Assembly (NCBI RefSeq): GCF_042242105.1
Contig: NC_092035.1
Location: 6,034,977 to 6,098,976 of the forward strand
Direction of reading: 5' to 3'
Source of the DNA: Pempheris klunzingeri
Lineage: Eukaryota > Chordata > Actinopteri > Acropomatiformes > Pempheridae
DNA length: 64,000 nucleotides
The notes under the pieces are model-generated. The model did no database searches. It saw nothing but the letters and a program-made list of their open reading frames with translations, and had not been told where the DNA came from. Numbering within the stretch: position 1 is the first letter of the stretch; each line of letters starts with the position of its first letter. Positions 32,147 to 64,000 of the stretch are shown piece by piece. Made by a program: the position numbers and the translations under genes.

Positions 32147-35100
32147 ATGCTGGACTTTGCCATCTTTGCAGTCACGTTTGTCATCATTTTGGTCGGCGCT
32201 GTTCTCTATTTGTACCCGGTATGTAGCTGCAAGTTTGCTGCTAGCTTTAAGTCAATGCTAGCTATTAAACGTTACGGTAGCTCTCGAGACGCCAATTTCC
32301 TCTCCAAAAAGTGTTCATTTGGTTTCCATTTGCTTGAAGGCAAGCGGAAACGTCTCATTTAATACCGGAGATTTTTAAACTAATTGTTTACTGCAATCTG
32401 TTGATCATTTGTCAGCCAACAAACCAAACCAGGTTCAATGAAATGCAACTTTAAGACTTATTAAAGTTAGATGTTTCTAAATGGGTGCTGTTAAGTACGT
32501 CATTTGTATGCCGAATTTGCCAGAAAACCTTTAAAATAAATAATCGTATGACCTTACTTGGTATCTTGCAGTGTATGTTTGCCATTAAGTGAGGAATCAA
32601 TAAATTGCCATATTTTTCAATGAGGTTCCAACCTCAGAGTAACCAACCTGTCAACATATTAGAGGAGACAGTGGATGTATGTGAATGCCAGAACACATAT
32701 CCTTATGGTCGAAATCATATAAATATTGAGATATTTCACAGATATTATATTTCTAATCATGTTTTCAGTCATCCAGAAGGGCCTCTGGCATCCCAGGTCT
32801 CAATCCCACAGATGAGAAGTAAGTTTATATCTTTACTTTCATTAAAGATGGTGTGAAGTTAATATACAAGCAGACAACCAGCCTCTCTGTACACATACTG
32901 CCACTTATAATTAACTTCCTGGACTGTCATATATGTGCAGCATGTTATTAATTATAATTTTGAATAGTTTTCAGGATGTTTTCACTTCAGACAGACTTCC
33001 AAAGTAACTGTCCACGTATGCAGGACAAGTGTGCACATTAAATTCACCACTTTGTGGCTTTCTGCTCTGTGAGGGATGGGAACCTGCAGGACATCGTGAA
33101 CAGAGGCAGTCTGCATGAGTTCCTCGTCAGTCTGCATCAGGAGTTTGGGTCTGTGGCGTCGTTCTGGTTCGGCGGTCGGCCGGTGGTCAGTCTGGGCTCT
33201 GTGGACCAGCTACGGCAACATATCAACCCCAACCACAGCAGTAAGAGCAGCAGCATTCTCCACACTGTTGGGATCTGTATTAGGACCTTATAGAGACCTC
33301 TCCATAGACTTCAATTGTTTTGTTATACACGATTATACAAGATTTTTTTTACTCTTCTCAGCTGACTCTTTTGAGACGATGCTGAAGTCGTTGCTAGGTT
33401 ACCAGTCGGGAATGGGAGGCGGGGCCATGGACGCCTTAATAAGGAAAAAGGTGTATGAGGGTGCCATCAACAACACACTGAAGAACAACTTCCCTCTTGT
33501 GCTCAAGGTTTCCACGACTGATGAAAAGATATTTCCTCGTTCCTCCATTCCACATCCAGGTTTCATAAAAATATACAATGCACCTTCTGTCATTGTTTTC
33601 TTTTACTTAGATGGTGGAGGAGCTGGTGGGAAAGTGGAAGTCATTCCCGGAGGATCAACACATCCCTCTGTGCTCCCACCTGCTGGGCCTGGCCATGAAG
33701 ACCGTCACCCAGCTGGCCCTGGGCGAGAGCTTCATGGACGATACAGAGGTCATCTCCTTCCGCAAGAACCACGATGCGGTGAGACAACAACTCAAACCTC
33801 AAGTCGCTCTTTTGTGTCTTTGGTTCGTGGGGGTTTCAGTTTAAAGATGCCTTACAAACCAGGCACGGCACACGGCCCTTTTCAATTGAAGTTGAAAAGG
33901 GCCGTGTGATTCATGTTTTTCTCTCCTTCTAACTCATGATGGCGCCATCAGATCTGGTCAGAAATCGGGAAAGGCTACTTGGACGGCTCCCTGGAGAAGA
34001 GCTCCAGCAGAAAAGGACATTATGAGAAGGGTGAGTGAGGTTTGCATCATGGTCATTTTTTTCAAGCCTAGTGAGGCTAGTTATTGTCCTGATCTTCATG
34101 TCTCCTCTTCTTCGCCCCCTTCCTCACCTGCTGTGTGTTGACATGTCTGAGCAGTGCTGGGCTGTTCAGCTGTAGAGAAACAGGAGGGAAAGTTTGCAGA
34201 GGCTGAGATGTGATCTCTGTGTGCAGAGGAGGTTGACAGGCAGCCAGAAACCGTCTGAGAACAGATAAATGACCGTGCATAAGCACCGGCTCACTATTAC
34301 CTCCTTAATCAGTGAACAGCCACTGTTTTTGGGGGACTTTTATTGATTTATCTGCCAGTGGTAATGCCACTGAGATTTGGCCCCTGGCCAGAGTTAATAC
34401 TGGATGCAGTGTGAGGAGCTGGAAAGCAAGATGGATGCAGTCTTTTTCACTTCTAACCCCACTTTTGGTGTCAAAATGTAACTGAAGCAAATGACAATGT
34501 CTTTTATTTTTTTATGTTTTTTTTTTTCTTCCTGGGCGTTCAGCTCTGTCAGAGATGGAGTCTGTGCTGCTGTCACTGGCGAAGGAGAGAAAAAGCCAGA
34601 GGAAGCAGACGGTGTTTGTGGACGCTCTACTTCAGTCCAGCCTCACAGAGCGACAGGTGAATACCAATGAAGTCGCCAGTTCTAGTTTAAAACCAGGAGA
34701 CAACTTAAAAGATCTCCACGGCTCCCACAAAAGGCCTGAAAAGTACCTCTGTTTGTTTCAGATCATGGAGGACTGCATGGTTTTCTCTTTGGCTGGATGC
34801 GTCATCACTGCCAACTGTAAGTGACAAACATCAAAACTGCCTGCAAATTATTACATTGTTCTGACTCAGTGGTTGAAAGGAGGGGGAGGTTTTAGTCACA
34901 TATCAGGAGGACGAGAAGAACAGCTGAGAATTTTCTTTGTCAGGACTTATTGTGATATTATTAAGCCATCGATGTGTACATCATGTTGAAATTAAACTTA
35001 AATGGCAGCTAAAGTGTCAGAGAAGAAGAAATCAAATGCTCTTTTTACAGATGAATCCCTGAAGCTTAATTATAAAATGCTGTGTTTCGGCAGTGTGCAT

Positions 35101-36542
35101 CTGGGCTCTCCACTTCCTGTCCACCTCAGAGGAAGTTCAGGACAAATTGTGCCGGGAGCTGGAGGAGGTTTTGGGTTCGGATCCAGTGTCCTTGGACAAG
35201 ATCCCTCAGCTCAGGTAAGATCTCTGGACCTGTCATCTCAGACTAGACACCTGGCAATAGTGTGGCATGCTAAGCTAAGATTTGGGTGTCAGAATTTTGA
35301 ATATCTAACAATATTTCGTCCCTCATATTTGGGCTCTTCCCGGCATAGTTGGTGCATTCAATAACCTCTATCTTATCACATTTCTGTCCTTGGGAAGATA
35401 CTGCCAGCAGGTCCTCAACGAGACGGTGAGGACTGCCAAGCTGACCCCCGTCGCGGCTCGGCTTCAGGAAGTGGAGGGCAAAGTCGATCAACATGTCATC
35501 CCCAAGGAGGTATCTGGTTTCCTGCTGTCTGTCACCGCCTGCTTGCTTATTTCTCCTCAACTTATCAGGAAATGATCACAACCAAATAATCAGACGAAGA
35601 GAAACCGTAATTATGCTTGGAGTGAAGAAAATAGGCCTCACATTATTGGAATTACACTTAATAAACTATAAGTGATGAACAATTTGCCACTTATTGGAAT
35701 CTAAAAAGTGTTGTATTTGAAGAAGTTAGTCACCCAAATCAAGCAAGAATTTGGATTCAGTGGTTTGTTGTGGTTCCTTTTTCCCATTTTATGAAAAATG
35801 AATCATATTAGAAGTGAAAAGTGCTTTACATAAGATGTAAAAGGCATCAAGACGAGATAAAAAGAAACAAGCTCATCTAAAAAGACACTGACTGTATAAG
35901 GAGCATATACTGTACATATGTTCTTTTCCATATTTCAGACTTTGGTTATCTACGCGTTAGGAGTCGTCCTGCAGGACTCTGACACCTGGAGCACCCCATA
36001 CAGGTTCACCTTCCAGACATTCACATTTACTTTTGACACATCCGTCAATTCAGGATTTAGGATGCCATTGTGAATTAGAAGTCCAAGGTGGGGGTTAAAA
36101 CACTGATGTGTCTGATGTGATTTACTGCGCCGTCCCTCAGGTTTGACCCAGATCGATTTAAGGAGGAATCAGTGGGGAAGAGCTTCTGTCTGCTCGGATT
36201 CTCAGGGAATCAAACGTGCCCCGAACTCAGGTAGGGACGACCTCCTGAACCCTGAATCAGCTGTAGAAATGTCATGGACATTTGCTGCTCTCTCTGAGCT
36301 CTAAAAAGAAGCAAATTTGGGTGTAAATTTCCTGCATATGCAATGAAATCTTTCCGTGTTGATGATATTTGTTCTGTCTGGGAAGGTTCGCCTACACTGT
36401 CGCCACCGTCCTGCTCAGCTCGTTGGTGCGGCAGCTGAAGCTTCGCCAGTTGAAGGGGCAGGTGATGGAGGTCAGGTCTGAGCTGGTATCCACGCCTAAG
36501 GACGAAACCTGGATCACCGTCAGCGGAAGGAGCAGAGACTGA
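32147..36542 (+). CDS. cyp20a1: Cytochrome P450 family 20 subfamily A member 1, 13 exons
   Basis: Exons: 32147-32218, 32769-32818, 33074-33240, 33362-33507, 33611-33778, 33952-34030, 34544-34656, 34762-34816, 35094-35214, 35398-35509, 35939-36003, 36141-36230, 36386-36542. They total 464 residues against 462 in human. Residues 1-24 are a membrane anchor starting MLDFAIFAVTF, nearly identical to mammals. The K-helix ExxR is E332-R335, and the haem-ligand region is FSGNQTCPE with Cys409. The I-helix reads LAGCVITAN and lacks the usual acid/Thr oxygen-activation pair; this matches what I recall of the family and may relate to its orphan status. Known: an ER membrane haem protein with no established substrate. 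No break or frameshift seen. Confidence 0.97.
33869..33908. repeat. Perfect 17-bp inverted repeat, 6-nt loop
   Basis: Arms 33869-33885 (CACACGGCCCTTTTCAA) and 33892-33908 (its exact reverse complement), loop TTGAAG. It lies within the 173-bp cyp20a1 intron 33779-33951. Confidence 0.97.
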
Positions 36543-57022
<20,480 letters not shown>

Positions 57023-59360
57023 ACAATCCCCTCCCCAGCACGGAGCGGATGAGGAAGAGGAGCGGGAGGAGCGTTTGGAACAGGGAGGGGAGGGGAGGGA
57101 GGGAGGGGAGCCAAGGGGTGAAAGGTCAAAGACTTTGATCAGACAGAGCATGATCACCTCCGGAAGAGAGAAAAGAGACAGGGAGGGGGGAAGAAGACAC
57201 AGCTTTTAAAGAAGGTGCAACATGACAAACTGATGCCCAGTCACTCTCTCGACTTTGGCGCCATTGTAAAACAACCACTACTCTAGATATATCCTTCCCT
57301 GTAATATTTCTTTCTTTGATTCTTTATTTGACTGAGGAGGACCGGACGGTGATGCAGTTATTGTATTTTGAGAGTTTTGTGTTGCATCATGAGGCCACTA
57401 CATTGATTTTGCTTCATTTTTTTTGCTTTGTTTTATCAATTTGCCCTTATTTTAACGGATATTTATTTGGATTTTGTAGTGGGATAAACGGTGGGCAGGT
57501 AGATGGGGCTGCTGAAAGGGATTCAGTCAGCATTTCCGTGTTGCAGCCTCGGAGAAAGGGCTGGAGGAGAATGCCTTCATGTGTACATTTTCTCCTTAAC
57601 ACTTCAGAGACATTTTAGAGAAAGCTAGCGCTCTCTATAGGCTATATAAAGTATAATGCAACAACGATATCCTCGTTGGGTGGGGGGGAAACAGTAGTTT
57701 CCGTACTTGACAAAATATTTGGTGAGGTACCTCAGCAGGGAGTGTGCCAAAGCTGACACTAAGAGAAGCACATCAGGCGTCTTAAGGCGACGCACGTAGA
57801 GGTGAAAAGACGTCCGAGAGCAAACCGAGTGCTTTAAACCCAGATTTTTGCTTTTTTTCCCCCAAAGTTAACTCTATAATCTAAAACATTTTGCACCACA
57901 CAAACTTGCTGCTTCACTTTGCTGACTAGCGTGCGTTTTTTCGGGGAGAAGGAATCGTCATCCAGCCCTCAAATAAGAGAGGAAAGCGAGATCCTCAACT
58001 GCACAATGACCTGGATTTTGAAGTCTTACTCTGCAGCTCCTGTCATGAATAGTAGAAGTTTATTAGCTCGAGTGGCGAGGCTAATCATTTGCAGTGTTCA
58101 TATGCATTTGAGACGAAGACTTTTTCTTTGTTTTCGGCGTTTTACAAATGGGTCCAGAACCGAGTTTTGCTTGCAGAGCGGCAGACTGCATGTTTCGACG
58201 AGGAAAAAAAAAACTTTTCTTTTCTGCTCTTCTGATGATTAATGTCTTAATATTTTTAGATATGGTGTGGTTTGGTTTTTGATATTCACCCACAACGAAG
58301 ATGACGACAAAGACGATGATGCATTTAGGTCATTTCTAAGATGCTTGTGCCATATTGAAGTGTGTGTTGCTGTTCAGAGGTTATCACTTCATTTGCAATA
58401 AATCGGCCTGAGTGGGGTGGAGTGTCGTTGAACTACAAAAACTTTAGTTTCTTTTTTTTTTCCCGATTTGTTTTAAATCAAAAGCACATACATTTGTAGT
58501 AAAAAGGTGTAGAAGAAGAAATAATATAAATGTGAGATGTATTATGTCCTCGAAATAGGACTTACTGAGTATGAAAAGAAGCCAGCTGTTGTGTTGAAAT
58601 GATTTTAACCGTCGCAAGCCCCCGATACTTCTTTACGCCGTCAGTTTAGGCGTTGTTCGTCCTCCGTAAAGTTTCCAGTACGCTTGGCTGTTGGGTGTTT
58701 GCGAGGGCTCAGTGCTTGTACTTATGTCAGAATCTTTATTTTCTATTAAAAAAAAAGAACTAATAACAAGTGGGTCTGTATGTGAGTCTTGCATGCCATT
58801 GTTCTTATCTGTACTGGTGTCCCAAAAACCTTCGTGGCGAGATCACCCATTCTAAAAAGACAAGCAGCCCTGCAGCTCTGACCAGGTACCACCAGCCTCA
58901 TCCAAAGAGACTGTACAACTTAACTCAAGCCCAAGTCTGAGGAGGGAGGGGAGGGGAGGGACCCGGCTTCCTCCCCACCCCCTCCGTCTGTAGCCGCCAT
59001 CACATCAGTGGTGAAAAAAATCCCACGTGTAAGCTGCTAGTGAATCCTGCGGACAAAGAAAGCCAAACAGGCCGGAGGTGGACGATGATAGAAATGTAAC
59101 ACTCAAGATTAAAAGCAAAGCTTGACTCTCATTTCATAACACTCACAGGATGACACTAAAAAAAGCAAATAAAAAAAAAATAAATAAGGCCCTTTGGTCT
59201 GCAGGATTCACAGCTCCCTGGAGTCACAGACGTCCCTCAGGATGTCAAGTTTAACAGTCCATAATGCCATTGTGTTGCACAGTTAAAGTTGAATTGCAGA
59301 AGTATCATATTTGTAAAATCATGAGAACAAAGACAATAAAATTATTAAGATTTATTGCTG
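57023..59360 (+). other. abi2: abi2 3'UTR
   Basis: About 2.3 kb after the stop, without coding exons. It begins with a purine-rich (GGGAGG)n-like stretch at about 57080-57110. AATAAA occurs at 58397-58402 and 59335-59340, consistent with alternative poly(A) sites. Confidence 0.6.
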
Positions 59361-59932
59361 TAGTAATGTTTGGTTCTTGTTGTTTTGTACTCAAGCTATG
59401 ATTAAATTAAATAAAGTCGGGGAATATTAGTCCATGTGCACCTATTTTGGTATGAAAGTTTGAGTTTCAGCCGTAAATGCTCACAGTTGCCAATCATTGT
59501 GGATCTAAATGATGCTTTTCTGAGAGCCACACTAACAGAAAACAGGCTCCACACACCCAAACTAGTCTAATTACACTGGAAAAGAAACTACAACTAAACA
59601 TTTAGATTCAAAAGCCCTCAATTAGTACGATTTCAAGGGAATAAATGTTAATTTAAGGTGCTGATTAAATGGGAATTTAGTTGAGGCACAACTTTAATGT
59701 ATTCTGACCAATTTATATATTTATTTTACCCTTTTAAAAAACCCTCAAATTGTGCAGATAGTCCAAAAATGTACTTAAACATATTGAAATCCATTAATTA
59801 TCCTCTTAACATCACGTTTATAGTATGATTTGATTTGGAAATATCAAGTTTTTCACCCAAAAAAGTAACAATTTAAAGAAAACATTTGTGTTGCAGAAAT
59901 TTGAAAGGCTTTGTATACCCCCAAGGGTTTGC

Positions 59933-59934
<2 letters not shown>

Positions 59935-59972
<38 letters not shown>
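59935..59972. repeat. (CAAT)n tetranucleotide microsatellite
   Basis: About nine CAAT units in the intergenic stretch 59361-60740. The flank continues TTTCTTTATTGGCATCTTTG, and GATGCCAATAAT recurs inverted at about 60118, so the intervening 150 bp may be a worn inverted-repeat element. No gene is seen in this stretch. Confidence 0.85.
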
Positions 59973-59973
<1 letters not shown>

Positions 59974-60342
59974 GTTTCTTTATTGGCATCTTTGTGCACA
60001 ACACAAAAACAAAAATATAATTTGGACAATTCAAAACAACAGCAGACAAAAGCTTGTTCTCATACTGAGGGAAAAGTGATAAACCACTGATGTGGTCTAG
60101 CAGCCGCTTATTGATTGATGCCAATAATATAAATTAAAAGTTTAGCTAATAATGCAGCTGAGGTGTTGTGAAGATGACTGAATATCTTCTCTGTTACTAC
60201 AGCACCTCTTACACTGAGTGGGCAAAATAAACAACTCTCTACCAAACTACCTGTAAAAAAGTCTAAAAAGAAGCTGTTCGGCATAAGATTCACTCCAGAT
60301 GACACAAGCAGGAAACTAACACCCCCATAATTGTCGTGTCAA

Positions 60343-60376
60343 AGCCGGAAGTAGATGCCACCGTTGCCAGGCAACC
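60343..60376. promoter_or_regulatory. RFX-type X-box palindrome beside an ETS-like site
   Basis: GTTGCC-A-GGCAAC at 60363-60375 is a perfect inverted half-site pair with 1-nt spacer, matching the RFX X-box consensus; CCGGAAGT lies at about 60344-60351. They are about 365 bp before the receptor ATG. GTTGCCAGGCAACC also occurs in a common fish repeat, so it may be repeat-derived. Confidence 0.45.
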
Positions 60377-60740
60377 ACATAAATATATCTATTTATCTAT
60401 TTAATGTATTTATTTATTTATTAGCGTTATTAATTTATTGGCTCCTGCTCAAGTCCACAACTACTTTTTTTGGTCTTAGAAGCTCAAAATAAATTAATAA
60501 ATAAAATGATAATAATCGGGAGATTTAGTGACGCGGGAGTTTATGTACTTCCTCCTTCAGAGCGTGCTCTACATTTCCTCCTCCTGCTGCTTTCGTTTCT
60601 CTTCACTCGGTCATTTAGAAGCCACAGACTTTTATCCGCGTTTGTTGTGAACTTTTAAGAGTTTCTGAACACTTAGAGAGGAATAACTGGCGCTTTTTGA
60701 GTCATTTTTGTCCCTTTTTTTTTTTATCACCGAGGAGAGG

Positions 60741-63700
60741 ATGTGGAAGATTTTGGGCTTTTTTATTGTCTTTTTCTCTTGGAGTTCAGTGACAGCAGCC
60801 AGCCAGGGTGAGTTTGGGACATGTTTAGTATCTATGAGATATAAAATATATAAAAGTGTTGACTACTTCCGTGAAAAACTTGCCGGCACACCCAGACTGA
60901 CTGTTCAGATAACAACCACGCATGCGCGGCATTGCGTCACCTTATGATTGTGAAATACTTGTACTTTTACTTGATTACATCCATTATATGCTGCACTACA
61001 ATCCAGGGGCAAACTTTGTTCTTGATTTTCTCCATTGTAGTATCTAGTTACTAATGGTGGAAGTCATTTAATTGAAGTAAAAGTTCAACACTGTAAAATA
61101 AACTGTGAAATAAAAGTAAAGTACATGTACATGAGCTCATGAAATAAGTAGATTTATCAGTGAAACTACACAATTGTATGTGATGTAGTTACATATTCAT
61201 GCCAACAATTAAAATGTTGCTCATGCTGTAAGTTTTTACTTCATTAGTCCCATGATATACAATATAATACACATATAATACTGTATGAGCATGACATTTC
61301 TCAGTAAAAGTACTTCAGCAAGTAAAAGTAGTCTAACTACTTAAAGAGTAAGTAGTTAGACTACTTTTACTTGCTGAAGTACTTGTGGACTTTTGCTGAT
61401 TTCACATTCAGGACTTAGCAGAAGATTAAGACAGAAGACACAAAGAAACTTAAATGTGAGATCTGACGCTGTGTTGTTTTTGCTTTACAGACAAAGTGAT
61501 CTATAAGGCTGTAGGTGGCAAAGTCGTGCTCACCCCAGACTTTCCAGCCCATCCCATCACTAGCGTAATGTGGAAACATGAAGCTGACATCGCCATGGAG
61601 TGGTACGGAGGCGAGGTTGACTCCTACCGCCACTTCAAAGGTACGTACAGACGCCTTCGCACATTTAGACCAAAGCCTTTACTCTCATTACAGAAAACCT
61701 GTAACTGAAAACACATTCAACACCTAAATCCAAATCAGGCTTTCTGGTACAGCAGCAGAGATCCCTTTAAAAGACTTTAAGGGAATAAACTGTCAACTTA
61801 AGGTGCTGATAAAGTAGAATTTTTGTTTAGGTGTCTGAAAATTTTACAGAGGAAAATTAATGACATTTTAAGGTATTTATATTCAAGTATTAATTGAACA
61901 ATAAAGGCCATTATGAGGAGGATGAGGTTGTTGCCTGAATATAGTGGAACCCATTAATCATACTTAAAATCATATTTACAATATTTGATTTGGGGATATT
62001 TTGATGTAATGGGTTTAATGCTTGGATTAAGGGATACAAATCATTTGAATTTACCAAATACAATGAAAGCTATACCTGAATTTTGGAAAATGAGGACACA
62101 GGTACACAATGTAGTTACATTTTAAAGCATTTATATTCAGGTATTAACTGAAAAATGAAGACCATTTTGAGGCACTTTGTAAATGAAGGAATTGCTCTCA
62201 TGTGTTTAACTTTACTTACACATTAGTTTAAAATCCCATTAAAGTACTTAAAATACTTAGTTATCGATGAGTAAAATGAGATTCACGTAACCAATTTTGT
62301 CTTTTTTAATCTTTTAGCTAATGTTGGGAATCTGTTGCTCCACTGGGCATTTAAAAACAACTAAAGATCCCCGTTTAGGAGCCAAATCTAACCATGTGCG
62401 TGCGTTCTTTTAGTTCGTGGCATGCTGAATAGTTCATCTGGAGCAATGACGATCACAGGACTGGCTCGAAACGACAGCGGCAGCTACACCGCACGTATCA
62501 ACAACCAGTTCACCACCACGACTCAACTCGAGGTCATCTGTAAGTGGAGGAATTTTATATGAAGTTTTTTCTCCTGAACTCAAATGAAGCGTCTCTTTGT
62601 TTGCGTCTCTGTCTTCCAGCTCCCGTCTCTAAACCCTCTGTCTCCATATGGTGCCACGCTGAGAAGGTCTACTGTCTTTTCACCTGTGAAGGCAACACCA
62701 CAGACGCTGAGCCCATCACTTATGGTTGGACTGCGCATGACATGCGCTGGTTGCTTGCAAGTAAAGTGCGCAATATAACAAAGGTATGAACAGAATAAGT
62801 CAACATCTGCCTTCAGTAAGAGATAGATCATGTTGCACACAGGAATCTAATCTCCTCATTGATTCACACATTCAAGCATCCGCTGGTGACTTTCAGCTCC
62901 TTTTTCATCTACAGTAAGTAAAAGATTTAGACTGAAGTGAAGCCCAGGCTCAAGGGATAGCATGGATTATTTGAAGTGGGGGTGAATGAGGCACTTACCT
63001 ATAGTTAGTGTAAGCAGAAAGACAGATTTAAGCCACCTAAGTGTAAGTTTATGCTACGTTAAGAATATTTTCACTGCCTTACATTGCTCTCAGGCAATGC
63101 TGCCTCGATTGGTCAGTTTGCTTGCGTTACTGTGTGATTTTGGTGCTTTGAATGATTAGCTTGCATCCAAATTACTGTGCTAGTTCACTGATCGAGGCAG
63201 CGGTAGTACAGTAAACTTCTGTGTTCTCCGAGGGAAAATGTCAATGGAGTCTGGTGGCTATGAAGCTAGCGGCATCCACTGACGGTGAAATCTGGTTAAA
63301 TACCTAATACAACCCCAGTTCAAATAATCCAAAGTACTCCTTTGAAATCAGAGCTGCATGGAACTTTTTTTCTCTAAATAACATTCACATTTTATGTGCC
63401 CCATAGTTTCAAATTATTTTATTACATGTTGAATATTTTTGCATGTTGTATAATTCTCCACTTCATGTAGTTATCAGCTGATAATTTACAGACTTTTTTT
63501 GGTATCTTTTTTGTCCTGTATGCTATAAGATGGCACGTAGATGTGAGCAAAAATTTAATCTGTCAAGTACTTTGGTTTATGACCAAATACTTGCCAAAAC
63601 TAATGATCTAGACTCAAAACTGTGTAGTTTTAGTTCCTCAGTTCCTCTTTCGGAAAGCTTGTGTGATGGAAGTGCCCTATTATTCATGATTGCTGCTGTG

Positions 63701-64000
63701 AGGAGGTTTTCTGTGCTGTTTTCTGCTGTGCATGCAAGGTCAGACCTACAGAGACACAAACAGTGTGAGACAGTTCAAATCAGCGCTTCACGACTAATTA
63801 TCCACATTATTGTCTCGTCCCTGACGTGACTGTTCTGAGCATGTTGTACAAAGACAAGCTCCTTCAAAGTTATGCACATTTGCTTCTCGGGCTTGTGGCT
63901 AAAACTATCTTTCGCTGGGTTTGTAGGATGAGACTGAGCCGGTGTTCAAGTGCATCTTGGAGAACCCAGTCAGCTCCAAAAGCAGTGAAGACGCCCACAA
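60741..64000 (+). CDS. CD2/SLAM-family immunoglobulin receptor (CD48/CD58-like), 5' part
   Basis: Exons: 60741-60807, 61491-61640, 62414-62539, 62620-62783, 63927-64000 and beyond the window, in frame for 193 residues. The start ATG opens a hydrophobic signal peptide (MWKILGFFIVFFSWSSVTAA). Exons 2 and 3 encode an Ig V-type domain ending NDSGSYTARI. The usual cysteine pair is missing: the B strand reads KVVLTP and the F strand YTARI, which is the known CD2-family pattern. Exons 4 and 5 encode a C2-type domain with four cysteines (IWCHAEKVYCLFTC ... FKCILENPVS), also family-typical. N-glycosylation sequons occur (NSS, NDS, NTT, NIT). Transmembrane and cytoplasmic parts, and any ITSM motifs, lie outside the window, so CD48-like (GPI) and SLAMF-like (signalling) cannot be separated. 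Expected role: leukocyte cell-surface adhesion or co-stimulation. Confidence 0.82.
61309..61383. repeat. Perfect 34-bp inverted repeat with 7-nt loop
   Basis: Arms 61309-61342 and 61350-61383 are exact reverse complements; the loop is AAAGAGT. It lies in intron 1 of the CD2-family gene, 107 bp before exon 2. The arm content (AGTACTTCAGCAAGTAAAAG) resembles the AGTAAAAGT-rich element seen elsewhere in the window. Confidence 0.97.
62784..63926. other. Intron 4 of the CD2-family gene
   Basis: 1.1 kb without recognisable exon. AGGCAATGCTGCCTCGATTGG (63093) and CTGATCGAGGCAGCGGT (63187) form a loose inverted pair, probably a worn element. Minor open frames at 63530-63829 show no homology or splice context. 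Confidence 0.4.

Noticed and set aside
33115-33909. Long 264-codon open frame across cyp20a1
   Set aside because: It runs through two introns in a frame other than the P450 reading frame; the correct exons lie within it.

Overview
The window is vertebrate nuclear DNA, most likely from a spiny-rayed (percomorph-type) teleost. Every gene is split by GT-AG introns, many only 80-300 bp long. (TG)n/(CA)n microsatellites are abundant, and several short repeat families typical of fish genomes recur in both orientations. No bacterial, viral or organellar genes were seen. All recognised genes lie on the + strand.

Layout: (1) 78-9797, the 3' half of als2 (alsin: end of the DH domain, PH-like region, MORN repeats, VPS9 domain), with a long 3'UTR to about 12.9 kb. 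(2) 14968-24278, mpp4, a MAGUK scaffold (L27-PDZ-SH3-guanylate kinase-like). A second spliced open reading frame of at least 443 codons (17431-18872), which I cannot assign to a family, sits between its L27 and PDZ exons. (3) 25433-31249, tmem237, a four-pass ciliary transition-zone protein. (4) 32147-36542, cyp20a1, an orphan cytochrome P450. (5) 37711-57022, abi2, an Abl interactor and WAVE-complex subunit, with a 2.3 kb 3'UTR. (6) 60741-64000, the first five coding exons of a CD2/SLAM-family immunoglobulin receptor that runs off the right edge.

From memory, als2-mpp4-tmem237 and cyp20a1-abi2 both lie on human 2q33 but are about 0.7 Mb apart there and in opposite orientation; here they form one compact head-to-tail series. 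The genes do not form an operon or single pathway. als2 (Rab5/Rac signalling) and abi2 (Rac-WAVE-actin) both touch Rac signalling. mpp4 is known as a photoreceptor scaffold and tmem237 is ciliary, but the grouping is mainly inherited synteny.

The observations most worth following are the unassigned ORF inside mpp4, a run of five frame-neutral small exons in mpp4, a perfect 34-bp inverted repeat and an RFX-type X-box around the immune-receptor gene, and that gene's position beside abi2. Exon boundaries were placed by hand from splice consensus, phase bookkeeping and similarity to remembered mammalian proteins. For als2, mpp4, cyp20a1 and abi2 the summed exon lengths close exactly in frame.
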